33,878 bases of DNA from Pseudomonadota bacterium (GTDB lineage: Bacteria > Pseudomonadota > Alphaproteobacteria > Rhizobiales > Devosiaceae): assembly GCA_023436745.1 (NCBI GenBank), contig JAEZHZ010000042.1, positions 1 to 33,878 on the forward strand, given 5' to 3'. Below are positions 7,036 to 14,984 of the stretch, piece after piece. The notes below the pieces were generated by a model. It made no database searches, had not been told where the DNA came from, and saw only the letters and a list, made by a program, of their open reading frames with translations. Within the stretch, counting starts at the first letter, position 1. Every line of letters starts with the position of its first letter. A program made the translations under genes and the position numbers.

Positions 7036-9248
7036 GATCGCCCGATGCGCACGAACCACTCGTCCTCGGTAATGACTTCCACACCCAGCTCTTCCGCCCT
7101 CTTGAGCTTGGAACCGGCCCCGGGGCCGGCCACCAGGATGTCCGTCTGGGACGAGACGGAACCTGCGACCTTCGCCCCCAGCCGCTCGGCCATGGCCTTG
7201 GCCTCGGAACGCGTCATCTTCTCGAGCGATCCGGTGAACACCACCGTTTTGCCGGCAACCTGACTGTCGGCCGAGATGGTGACGACATAGGGCTTCGGCT
7301 TCACATACTGCAGCAGGTCGTTCAGCGCCTCGACATTGCGCTCGTTGCCGAAGAAGTCGCGCACCGACGACCAGACCGTATCCCCAATGCCGTTGATCGA
7401 CGGGAACACGGCATGCATGTCGCCTTCGGTGCGAGCTGCCTCAACTGCCTTGTCGCGGAACGCCTCGATGGTCGCGAACGTGCGCGCCAGGAGCGCAGCC
7501 GTGGTTTCGCCGACATGTCGGATCCCAAGGGCGAAGATGAAGCGGTCGAGCTCCGGCTCGCGGCGGGAGTCGATGGCGTCGAACAGCTTGTCGAGACCTT
7601 CATAGGTGCGCTCCTCGGCGCTCAGCACCTTCTTGCGAACCTTGCCAGTCAGCCGCTCGCGCTCCGCCGCCTGGGCTTCGCGGCGCGCGAACAATGCCTG
7701 CCTCACCTCGGCAGCCCGCTCGCGCAGGCGGAACAGGTCGGCTTGGGTCTTGAGCAGGCCTGCCGAGAAAAAGGTCTCGACGTTCTCGGTGCCCATGCCT
7801 TCGATGTCCATGGCGTTGCGCGCCACGAAGTGCTTCAGGTTCTCGATGGCCTGAGCCGGGCAGATGGACTCCCCCGTGCAGCGCCGCCGCGCATCTTCCT
7901 TGCCGGTCTTCTCGTTGAGCTCGCGCACAGCCGGGGACCCGCACACCGGGCACGTTTCGGGAAAATGGTACGGCTGGGCCTCTGGCGGGCGCTTGTCCAG
8001 CAGCACCTTCACGACCTGCGGAATGACGTCGCCAGCGCGCTGGATCACCACGGTGTCGCCGATGCGGATATCCGCGCCATCGCGGATCGGCTGGCCGAAA
8101 CTGTCGCGGCCGGCGATGTAATCCTCGTTGTGGAGGGTGACGTTGACCACGGTAACTCCGCCAACGGTTACCGGATCAAGCCTGCCGACAGGCGCCAGCG
8201 TACCCGTGCGTCCTACCTGGATGTCTATCTGGCGGAGCACCGTCGTCGCCTGTTCGGCCGGGAACTTGTGGGCGATGGCCCAGCGCGGCTCGCCGGTCAC
8301 GAAACCCCAGCGGCGCTGGAGCTCCAGCTGGTCGACCTTGTAGACGACCCCGTCGATGTCATAGCCAAGGCTCGCGCGCTGCGCCTCGATCTCGCGATAT
8401 TGAGCGATCAGTTCATCCACCGATTGCGCCCGCGTCATCAGCGGATTGACCTTGAAGCCCCACTCGGCGAAGCGCTGCACCGCCTCGTACTGCGTCGGCG
8501 CCGGATCCTCGGTGGTGTAGCCCCACGCATAGGCAAAGAAACGCAAATTGCGGCTGGCGGTGATTGCCGGGTCCTTCTGGCGCAGCGAGCCCGCCGCCGT
8601 GTTGCGCGGATTGACGTAGTCCTGACCACCTGCGGCAGCGGAGCGTTCCTTCAGGGCCTGGAACTCGGCATAGGTCATGTAGACCTCGCCGCGAATCTCG
8701 ATCACGTCCGGCCAGCCACTGCCGGCGAGCTTTTCAGGAATATCCTTGATGGTGCGGAGATTGGCGGTGATGTCCTCGCCGACCGCCCCATCGCCGCGGG
8801 TCGCGCCCTGGACGAACACGCCATTCTCGTAGCGAAGCGAGGCCGACAGGCCGTCGATCTTGGGTTCGGCTGTAAAGGCCAGCTCCAGACCCTCGTCGCG
8901 CCCGAAGAAGCGTCGGCCGCGCTCGATGAAGTCCACCACATCCTGATCGGTATAGGCCTTGGCAAGGCTCAGCATCGGCACCTGGTGCCGTACCTTGGCA
9001 AAACCCTCCGCGGGTGCAGCACCGACCTTTCCTGTCGGGGTATCCTCGCGCACCAGTTCCGGAAACGCCGTCTCGATCTCGGCATTCCGAAGCCGCAACT
9101 GATCATACTCGGCGTCGGTGATCTCCGGGGCATCGTTCTGGTGGTAGGCAATATCCGCTGCGGCGATGGCTTTCGAAAGCCGGTCGAGTTCGGCCCGAGC
9201 CTCGTCCTCGTTCAGCTCCTCGACTGGCTTGCTCGAAACGTCAGTCAT
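7032..9248 (-). CDS. ligA: NAD-dependent DNA ligase
   Basis: Joins nicks in replication and repair using NAD+. Order of domains in 738 residues: domain Ia, the adenylation domain with the AMP-accepting Lys in EPKIDG (K130), the OB fold, a four-cysteine zinc finger (C433, C436, C457, C463), helix-hairpin-helix (HhH) region and a C-terminal BRCT domain (from about 665, with KTVVFTGSL). Residues about 507-555, where the first HhH motif usually reads like LxGFGEKSxxN, are instead a charged Arg/Glu/Ala-rich segment, and the protein is longer than the usual 670 or so. ATG 9248 is chosen because it begins the conserved N-terminus; its ribosome site is weak (GAG). The longer frame to 9329 lacks support. 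Confidence 0.95.
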   Translation of the reverse strand: MTDVSSKPVEELNEDEARAELDRLSKAIAAADIAYHQNDAPEITDAEYDQLRLRNAEIETAFPELVREDTPTGKVGAAPAEGFAKVRHQVPMLSLAKAYTDQDVVDFIERGRRFFGRDEGLELAFTAEPKIDGLSASLRYENGVFVQGATRGDGAVGEDITANLRTIKDIPEKLAGSGWPDVIEIRGEVYMTYAEFQALKERSAAAGGQDYVNPRNTAAGSLRQKDPAITASRNLRFFAYAWGYTTEDPAPTQYEAVQRFAEWGFKVNPLMTRAQSVDELIAQYREIEAQRASLGYDIDGVVYKVDQLELQRRWGFVTGEPRWAIAHKFPAEQATTVLRQIDIQVGRTGTLAPVGRLDPVTVGGVTVVNVTLHNEDYIAGRDSFGQPIRDGADIRIGDTVVIQRAGDVIPQVVKVLLDKRPPEAQPYHFPETCPVCGSPAVRELNEKTGKEDARRRCTGESICPAQAIENLKHFVARNAMDIEGMGTENVETFFSAGLLKTQADLFRLRERAAEVRQALFARREAQAAERERLTGKVRKKVLSAEERTYEGLDKLFDAIDSRREPELDRFIFALGIRHVGETTAALLARTFATIEAFRDKAVEAARTEGDMHAVFPSINGIGDTVWSSVRDFFGNERNVEALNDLLQYVKPKPYVVTISADSQVAGKTVVFTGSLEKMTRSEAKAMAERLGAKVAGSVSSQTDILVAGPGAGSKLKRAEELGVEVITEDEWFVRIGRS

Positions 9249-9284
9249 GCCCCACTCGCGACCTGCCGAAACAATCTTGATGCC

Positions 9285-9304
9285 ATTCCCGCTCGGGCGG
9301 GAAT
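9285..9304. repeat. ATTCCC-N8-GGGAAT hairpin repeat
   Basis: A perfect 20-base inverted repeat, ATTCCCGC (9285-9292), loop TCGG, GCGGGAAT (9297-9304). It fits the pattern ATTCCC-N8-GGGAAT known from dispersed short repeats such as Neisseria dRS3 and from REP-like elements of other proteobacteria. It stands between recN and ligA, with a degraded partner 36 bases away. Confidence 0.7.
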
Positions 9305-9325
9305 CTTCATGCTGAGTAGCACGCA

Positions 9326-9359
9326 CCACTCCAAGAGTGGATTCCCGTCCGTGCGGAAT
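9326..9359. repeat. second hairpin and degenerate ATTCCC repeat copy
   Basis: CCACTC (9326-9331) pairs with GAGTGG (9335-9340) around CAA. Directly after it, ATTCCCGTCCGTGCGGAAT (9341-9359) is a 19-base copy of the repeat at 9285, with one base lost and an imperfect inner stem (ATTCC with GGAAT). Together with the first copy it makes a paired, REP-like arrangement in the recN-ligA spacer. Confidence 0.5.
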
Positions 9360-9370
9360 GCAGACAGTGG

Positions 9371-11038
9371 CTAGCCCACCTCGCTCAGGAGCTTGTTCGC
9401 CGCTGCCCGCGCCTCATCGGTGATCGTGGCGCCAGCCAGCATGCGCGCCACCTCCTCCTGCCGGGCCGAAGGTTCGAGAGGCTTCACATGGGTGCGCATG
9501 AAAGCGCCCCCTGTCATCTGCTTCTCGATGAGCAGGTGACGACGCGCGCGTGCGGCAACCTGAGGCGCGTGGGTAACGGTCAGCACCTGCACCCTTTCCG
9601 CCAGCCGCGCCAGCCGGCGCCCGATCGCGTCGGCGACAGCGCCGCCGACGCCGGTGTCGATCTCATCGAAGATCAGGACCGGTGCCGAGCCGCGATCCGC
9701 CAGCACCACCTTGAGCGCCAGAAGGAAGCGGCTCAGTTCGCCGCCCGATGCGACCTTCAGCAGCGGCCCGGCGGCCGTGCCGGGATTGGTCTGCACATGG
9801 AAGGCGATCTGGTCGAAGCCGCTGGCGGCGATGCGATCCTCGTCCACCTGATGATCGACGATGAATCGGGCTGCCCCCAGCTTCAGGTCCGGCAGTTCCT
9901 TGCCGACGGCCTTGCTCAGCGCCGCAGCGGCACGGGCACGGCCTGCACTTAATGCCTCCGCTGCCTTGCGATAGGCAGCACGCGCGATGATCTCCGCCGC
10001 CTCGAGGGCGGCAAGGCGTGTCTCTCCCCCCTGCAAGGTGTCGAGATCAGCTTCATACCTGGCCAGGATTTCCGGCAGCCCGTCGCAGGTAGTCTGATGC
10101 TTGCGAGCCATGGCACGGAGTGCGAACAGCCGCTCCTCGACCGCTTCAAGTTCCGCGGGATCGTAGGCCATCTCGCGCTTGAGTTCATCGAGCGCCTCGC
10201 CGGTGCCATCGAGCGCCTCGAGCGCCTTGTCGATCGCGTCCACGAGCGGCTGGAACAGGGTCTGGCCGCCATCCACCTTCCGGGTCAGTCGGCGGAGCAG
10301 GCTCGCAAGCTCCGGGCCTGGTGCGGTGGGTCCATTGAGGATGCCGTCGATCTCGGTGACGTCGGAAGCCGATCGTTCAAGTTGCTGCAAATGCTGGCGG
10401 CGCTCGGCCAGTTCGTCTTCCTCGCCCACCTGCGCCTTGAGCTTGGTCAGTTCCTCCACCGTATGGCGGGCATATTCCTCGGCTGCGAGGGCCTCCTCGA
10501 CCAGCGCCTTCTGCTCGGCCACCGCCGCTTGTGCATCGACCAGCGACTGCCAAGCCCCCCGCACTGCAGCCGCGCGCCCCTCGAGCTCCCCAAAACTGTC
10601 GAGGGCTGCCCGGTGTGTCGCAACGTCCACAAGGGCACGATCATCGTGCTGGCCGTGGATCTCGATGATCTGGCTGCCGATCCGCTGCAGCAGCGCAGCG
10701 GATACCGGCTGGTCGTTGATGAAGGCGCGGGTGCGTCCATCGGCAAACTGCACGCGCCTGAGGATCACATCCTCGTCGTCCGGAATGGCGTTGTCGCGCA
10801 GATGCGTACGAGCTGGGTGATCGGCGGCTAGCGCCAGAACCGCCACCACCTGGCCACTCTCCTGCCCCTGGCGTACCAGCGAGGCGTCCCCGCGCCCTCC
10901 CAGGGCCAGCGCCAGCGCGTCCAGCAGGATGGACTTGCCAGCCCCGGTCTCGCCGGTGAGCACGGTCATGCCCTCGTCCAGGGCAAGATCAAGTTGATCG
11001 ATGAGAACGATGTTGCGAACCGACAGCGCCAGCAGCAT
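9371..11038 (-). CDS. recN: DNA repair protein RecN
   Basis: SMC-like ATPase that acts early in double-strand break repair. It has a split ABC ATPase: Walker A GETGAGKS at 28-35, then a long Ala/Glu/Leu-rich coiled coil (about 150-380), the signature SGGELSRF at 431-438, Walker B VLIFDEID at 454-461 and the switch region VTHAPQVAA near 488. At 555 residues it has the normal length. ATG 11038 is chosen over an in-frame GTG at 11047; GAGGG lies upstream. It is separated from bamD by a terminator-like hairpin and from ligA by a 122-bp spacer holding paired repeats, so it may have its own promoter. No SOS-type operator was recognised upstream. Confidence 0.95.
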   Translation of the reverse strand: MLLALSVRNIVLIDQLDLALDEGMTVLTGETGAGKSILLDALALALGGRGDASLVRQGQESGQVVAVLALAADHPARTHLRDNAIPDDEDVILRRVQFADGRTRAFINDQPVSAALLQRIGSQIIEIHGQHDDRALVDVATHRAALDSFGELEGRAAAVRGAWQSLVDAQAAVAEQKALVEEALAAEEYARHTVEELTKLKAQVGEEDELAERRQHLQQLERSASDVTEIDGILNGPTAPGPELASLLRRLTRKVDGGQTLFQPLVDAIDKALEALDGTGEALDELKREMAYDPAELEAVEERLFALRAMARKHQTTCDGLPEILARYEADLDTLQGGETRLAALEAAEIIARAAYRKAAEALSAGRARAAAALSKAVGKELPDLKLGAARFIVDHQVDEDRIAASGFDQIAFHVQTNPGTAAGPLLKVASGGELSRFLLALKVVLADRGSAPVLIFDEIDTGVGGAVADAIGRRLARLAERVQVLTVTHAPQVAARARRHLLIEKQMTGGAFMRTHVKPLEPSARQEEVARMLAGATITDEARAAANKLLSEVG

Positions 11039-11082
11039 GCGGACCACCCTCAGGCCGGCTTGAGCCGACCGACTCCCTGGTG

Positions 11083-11116
11083 CGAAAACAGGCTGGGGCG
11101 CATCATAGCGCCCCAG
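11083..11116 (-). terminator. intrinsic terminator after bamD
   Basis: CTGGGGCGC (11093-11101) and GCGCCCCAG (11108-11116) form a perfect 9-bp stem with a 6-base loop. On the minus strand it is followed by CCTGTTTTCGC. It lies about 30 bases after the bamD stop and before recN. Confidence 0.65.
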
Positions 11117-11146
11117 AACAAACTAGCAACAAAAGTTTTACGTCAC

Positions 11147-11986
11147 CTAGTTGCGCAGCGACGCCATCCAGCTGCCGCTGTTCACCGACGGCGTAATGTT
11201 CTGCTTGGCGAGCAGGTCGAACGCCTGCTTGTACCAGCTGCTGGACGGGTAGTTGTGACCCAGCACGGCGGTGGCCGTGGCCGCCTCGTTGGTAAGGCCC
11301 AGCAGCAGATAGGCTTCGGTAAGGCGGTAGAGGGCTTCCTCGATATGGGTCGAGGTCTGCCACTGCTCCACCACTACGCGGAAGCGATTGATGGCGGCGG
11401 TGTACTGGCCGTTGCCGAGATAGTAGCGACCGACCGACATCTCCTTGCCCGCGAGATTGTCGTAGGCCACCAGGAGCTTTTCCTTGGCGTCCTTGGCGTA
11501 CTCGGAGTTCGGGTGACTTGAGATCAGGACGTTGTACGTCTCGATGGCATCGGCCGACAGCTGCTGGTCGCGGGTGATGTCCTTGATCTGGGCGAAGTAG
11601 GAAGTGCCCTTCAGCCACATCACATAAGCGACGTCCTTGCCGTTCGGATAGAGCGCCAGGTAGCGATCGGCGGCGAGGATCGCCTCGTTGAACTTGCCGA
11701 TGCGGTAGTTCGCATAGACCGTCATCAGCTTCGACTTTTCGGTCAGCGGATCGCGCGGGTGCTGGCGCTCCAGCTTCTCGAGGGTCTTCAGAGCGGTCTG
11801 GTAGTACTGCCGGTCCATGTCGTCGAGGGCCGACTGGTAGAGCGTGGCGGCCGGGACGATGGGCTCCTCCTTCACCTTCGGCGGGCCAAAGAGGTTCGAG
11901 CAACCCGCCAGCGTCAGGGCGACGACAGCAATGGTGATGAAGCGGACGGCCCGGGTTCCAAGGCTGCCGAGATTAACAGTCGTCAC
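11147..11986 (-). CDS. bamD: outer membrane assembly lipoprotein BamD
   Basis: Essential lipoprotein of the BAM complex, which inserts beta-barrel proteins into the outer membrane. The N-terminus has a basic stretch, a hydrophobic segment and a lipobox LAGC with the acylated Cys at residue 29. The rest is TPR-like helices, for example around LYQSALDDMDRQYYQTALKT, FNEAILAADRYLALYPNG and GQYTAAINRFRVVVEQWQT. The 279-residue length fits. The start is GTG at 11986, with GGGG upstream, and no better codon lies before the signal sequence. It is bracketed by terminator-like hairpins, one before (end of lpxC) and one after, which suggests a monocistronic message with a promoter in 11987-12040. Confidence 0.95.
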   Translation of the reverse strand: MTTVNLGSLGTRAVRFITIAVVALTLAGCSNLFGPPKVKEEPIVPAATLYQSALDDMDRQYYQTALKTLEKLERQHPRDPLTEKSKLMTVYANYRIGKFNEAILAADRYLALYPNGKDVAYVMWLKGTSYFAQIKDITRDQQLSADAIETYNVLISSHPNSEYAKDAKEKLLVAYDNLAGKEMSVGRYYLGNGQYTAAINRFRVVVEQWQTSTHIEEALYRLTEAYLLLGLTNEAATATAVLGHNYPSSSWYKQAFDLLAKQNITPSVNSGSWMASLRN

Positions 11987-12040
11987 GAATTGCCCCGTCC
12001 TTGTGTCGTAAACACCGCCCTGCAGCGGGTATTCAGCAAA

Positions 12041-12070
12041 TGAAACAAAACTGTGGCAGGTGATCCTGCC
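12041..12070 (-). terminator. intrinsic terminator after lpxC
   Basis: GGCAGG (12055-12060) and CCTGCC (12065-12070) pair around TGAT. On the minus strand the stem is followed by ACAGTTTTGTTTCA. The stem begins four bases after the lpxC stop codon. Confidence 0.65.
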
Positions 12071-12073
12071 CGG

Positions 12074-13030
12074 TCAGCGCACCGAACGCAAATAGGAGTT
12101 GACGGCCAAGCCCTCGGGCTGATCGTCAAGACTCTCGAAATCGAGCGGCAGGTCCTGCGCCTCGACTATCTCATAGTTGGCTTCGCTGGAAAAGAGACCG
12201 GCGAGGACGTGGGCATTGAGCGCGTGCCCACCCTTGTAGGAGCGGAAGCGACCCCAGATCGGCAGGCCGCCGAGAGCCAGGTCACCGATCGCATCCAGCA
12301 GCTTGTGGCGGACGAACTCGTCCTCGAAGCGCAGACCGCCGGGGTTGAGGATGCGGTCCTCATGAACGGTGATGGAATTGTCGAGGCTGGAACCGAGGGC
12401 GTAGCCAGCCTGCCGCAGGATCTTGGCATCGCGCACGAAGCCGAAGGTGCGGGCACGCGACACGTCCTCGAAATAGCGGCGCGGCGACCAGTCGAAAATC
12501 ATGCGCTGGCGGCCGATGACCTTGGAGTCGAAGTCGATCTCGAGGTCGAGCGCGCGGCCATTGTAGGGCTCAAGCGCAGCGAATGCGTCGTTGTTGCGGA
12601 CAGTCACCGCGCGCATGATCTTGAGGAACTTCTTCTGCGCCGGCTGGATTTCGAGCCCGACCTCGAGGATCGCCTCCGCGAACGGGAAGGCGCTGCCATC
12701 GAGAATGGGACATTCGGCACCGTCGAGGGTAATCAGGGCGTTGTCCACGCCGAGGCCCGACAAGGCCGAGGCGACGTGCTCGATGGTGGCGACGCTGATG
12801 CTGCCGCCGAGATCAAGCGTGGTGCACAAGGTCGTACGCGTCACGCGCGAAAAGTGGATCGGCACGGCCTCGGTCATGCCACCTGCGCCGAGGTCGCGGC
12901 GGATCAGATACCCGCTGTCCGACGGAGCTGGGGCAATGCTGAGAGTAACGGGCTGCCCGCTGTGCACTCCATATCCGGCGAATGAGACGACGGCCGCCAA
13001 GGTCCGCTGGCGCGTGGACAGTTTATGCAT
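12074..13030 (-). CDS. lpxC: UDP-3-O-acyl-N-acetylglucosamine deacetylase
   Basis: Zinc enzyme that carries out the committed step of lipid A synthesis in the cytoplasm. Zinc ligands are visible as H85 (in ATIEHVASAL), H242 and D246 (in RHKLLDAIGD); the catalytic E84 and H269 (in KGGHALNAH) are also present. At 318 residues it has the usual length. I take ATG 13030 as the start; a longer frame to 13123 would run back through the ftsZ terminator and is rejected. The ribosome site is weak (GGAG is distant). The gene follows ftsZ as in many alphaproteobacteria, but the strong terminator between them means it needs its own promoter or readthrough. Confidence 0.96.
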   Translation of the reverse strand: MHKLSTRQRTLAAVVSFAGYGVHSGQPVTLSIAPAPSDSGYLIRRDLGAGGMTEAVPIHFSRVTRTTLCTTLDLGGSISVATIEHVASALSGLGVDNALITLDGAECPILDGSAFPFAEAILEVGLEIQPAQKKFLKIMRAVTVRNNDAFAALEPYNGRALDLEIDFDSKVIGRQRMIFDWSPRRYFEDVSRARTFGFVRDAKILRQAGYALGSSLDNSITVHEDRILNPGGLRFEDEFVRHKLLDAIGDLALGGLPIWGRFRSYKGGHALNAHVLAGLFSSEANYEIVEAQDLPLDFESLDDQPEGLAVNSYLRSVR

Positions 13031-13080
13031 ACTTGAACCGAACTCCGACCGTGCGCCCCGCGCACACGGGTGTGTTAGCC

Positions 13081-13112
13081 AAAAAAAACCCGGCGCGAAA
13101 GCCGCACCGGGT
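13081..13112 (-). terminator. strong intrinsic terminator after ftsZ
   Basis: On the minus strand ACCCGG (from 13112) pairs with CCGGGT (to 13088), and the stem extends inward through a T-G wobble and GCG/CGC to about 10 bp with loop GCTTT. It is directly followed by eight T. It lies 29 bases after the ftsZ stop and is the clearest terminator in the window, ending the division gene message before lpxC. Confidence 0.9.
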
Positions 13113-13141
13113 GATCTGTTCACTGGGATAATCCCCGCGGG

Positions 13142-14824
13142 TCAGCCGTGTTTGCGCAGGAATGCGGGGATTTCAAGATGATCCTTCTGCAGTGGCTGGG
13201 CCTGCTGGCGACCCTGGGCATCCAGGGTGCCCCGGGCACCGTCCACGGGAGCGGAAACCCGCGAAGTCCTTGCTACTCCGGCCTCGATTGCGCTGCGGGC
13301 AGCAGCGTCGTCGGCGGCCGAATAGCCCGCTTCCTCGCGACCCGCCTGCTGCGCCTGACCGATGTTGAGACCCACATTCGAGGCAAGGCGCTTGAACAGG
13401 GCGCGAGCATTACGGGGCTCTTCGCCCTGACGTTCTTGCGCTTCCTGTGACCGGCGCGCCACAATCGGCAGCTCCTCCGTGCGCGGCATACGGCGCTGGC
13501 CCTCGGGGCGAGCAGCGCTGGACGGCACGTAGACGCTCGGGATCGGCGACTCGGCGGGTGGAGCCTGGTCTTCCGGCTCGTGCATGATCTCCGCAGCCGG
13601 GGTGTACGGCTCGACGAACACCCCGTCGTCCTGGTGCATCGCCGGCGCTGCTGCCGCAGCGGGCATCTCGCGGCTGATGGCGTCGGCAACGGCGTGCTCG
13701 ACCTGCATCTCGATCGCATGGGCAGCCTGGGCTGCTGCAGCGCGCTCGGCGGCCTCGCGGTCGATCTGGACGCGGGTCGGCTCGACGGGAACATGGCGAC
13801 GCACTTCGAGAGGCGTGCGCGAAGCGTGGGGCTTCGCCGGCTCGAGCGCCTGGACCATGGCGGCATCGGTGCCGGTGGCCACGACCGAGACGCGGATGGT
13901 ACCGGTCAGGTTCGGATCGTAGGTGGCGCCGAGAATGATGTTGGCATCGACGTCCACTTCCTCGCGGATGCGGCTCGCGGCCTCGTCGACTTCGTAAAGC
14001 GTCAGGTCAGGACCGCCGGTGATGGAGATCAGCAGACCACGCGCACCGTGCATCGACACATCGTCGAGCAGCGGATTGGCGATTGCAGCCTCGGCGGCAT
14101 GACGAGCACGATCCTCGCCGGACGCTTCGCCGGTACCCATCATCGCCTTGCCCATGCCGCGCATCACGGCGCGAACGTCGGCGAAGTCGAGGTTGATCAG
14201 GCCTTCCTTGACCATCAGGTCGGTGATGCACGCCACACCCGAGAACAGGACCTGGTCGGCCATCGCGAACGCATCGGCAAACGTGGTCTTCTCGTTGGCG
14301 ACGCGGAACAGGTTCTGGTTCGGAATGACGATCAGGGTATCGACGTGACGGTGCAATTCGTCGATGCCGTCCTCGGCAAGACGCGCGCGGCGATTGCCTT
14401 CGAAGTTGAACGGCTTAGTCACTACGCCGACGGTGAGTATGCCCTGCTCGCGAGCAGCCCGAGCCACCACGGGCGCTGCGCCGGTACCGGTACCACCGCC
14501 CATGCCGGCAGTGATGAACACCATGTGCGAGCCGCTGAGGTGATCATTGATCTCGTCCCAGCTTTCCTCGGCAGCGGCCCGGCCGACTTCAGGATGAGAG
14601 CCGGCGCCGAGCCCTTCGGTGACGCCGACGCCCAGCTGGATGATGCGCTGCGCCTTGCTCAACGCCAGCGCCTGGGCGTCGGTGTTGGCCACGACAAAAT
14701 CGACCCCGTCCAGGCCGGACTCGATCATGTTGTTGACGGCGTTTCCGCCTGCGCCGCCGCACCCGAAGACGGTGATGCGGGGCTTGAGTTCCTTGATGTC
14801 CGGAATGGTGAGGTTGATGGTCAT
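13142..14824 (-). CDS. ftsZ: cell division GTPase FtsZ
   Basis: Tubulin-like GTPase that polymerises into the Z ring. The core has FGCGGAGGNAVNNM at the N-terminus, the tubulin signature GGGTGTG at 109-115 and the T7 synergy loop NLDFADV at 211-217. The core ends near residue 318. A linker of about 225 residues follows, rich in Ala, Glu, Pro, Gln and Arg, and then the conserved C-terminal peptide DHLEIPAFLRKHG (548-560), which would bind FtsA and other partners. The total of 560 residues is long compared with about 380 in E. coli but in line with long-linker alphaproteobacterial FtsZ. The spacer upstream holds GGTTAA motifs, so ftsZ probably has its own promoter. Confidence 0.97.
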   Translation of the reverse strand: MTINLTIPDIKELKPRITVFGCGGAGGNAVNNMIESGLDGVDFVVANTDAQALALSKAQRIIQLGVGVTEGLGAGSHPEVGRAAAEESWDEINDHLSGSHMVFITAGMGGGTGTGAAPVVARAAREQGILTVGVVTKPFNFEGNRRARLAEDGIDELHRHVDTLIVIPNQNLFRVANEKTTFADAFAMADQVLFSGVACITDLMVKEGLINLDFADVRAVMRGMGKAMMGTGEASGEDRARHAAEAAIANPLLDDVSMHGARGLLISITGGPDLTLYEVDEAASRIREEVDVDANIILGATYDPNLTGTIRVSVVATGTDAAMVQALEPAKPHASRTPLEVRRHVPVEPTRVQIDREAAERAAAAQAAHAIEMQVEHAVADAISREMPAAAAAPAMHQDDGVFVEPYTPAAEIMHEPEDQAPPAESPIPSVYVPSSAARPEGQRRMPRTEELPIVARRSQEAQERQGEEPRNARALFKRLASNVGLNIGQAQQAGREEAGYSAADDAAARSAIEAGVARTSRVSAPVDGARGTLDAQGRQQAQPLQKDHLEIPAFLRKHG

Positions 14825-14848
14825 GAGTGAACCCGTGGTGGCATGTTG

Positions 14849-14909
14849 GGTTAAGATTTACCCACCCAAACGTTAACCAGCCCCTAACAATTGCCGTTCT
14901 GGGGTTAAC
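14849..14909. promoter_or_regulatory. GGTTAA motif cluster with a CtrA-like site upstream of ftsZ
   Basis: GGTTAA occurs at 14849-14854 and 14903-14908 and in reverse (TTAACC) at 14873-14878; GTTAACC (14872-14878) and GGTTAAC (14903-14909) make a 7-bp inverted repeat. Within this, TTAA-N7-CTAA at 14873-14887 differs in one base from the CtrA consensus TTAA-N7-TTAA. It sits about 50 bases upstream of the ftsZ start. CtrA binding at division gene promoters is known in Caulobacter; here it is inference. Confidence 0.4.
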
Positions 14910-14984
14910 ACTCGCGCAATATGCGACACCCGGCGGTTACGCCTTCAGGTTTCGTAAACCAACCGCTACCAGCCCGTACCGGGT

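Noticed and set aside
7413..9374. 653-codon plus-strand open frame opposite ligA
   Set aside because: It is the antisense of a clear LigA, has no recognisable domain, and is explained by high GC content.
13031..13123. N-terminal extension of lpxC
   Set aside because: It would be translated through the ftsZ terminator hairpin and T run; LpxC homology begins after ATG 13030.
13580..14830. 416-codon plus-strand open frame opposite ftsZ
   Set aside because: Antisense shadow of FtsZ with no family signature.
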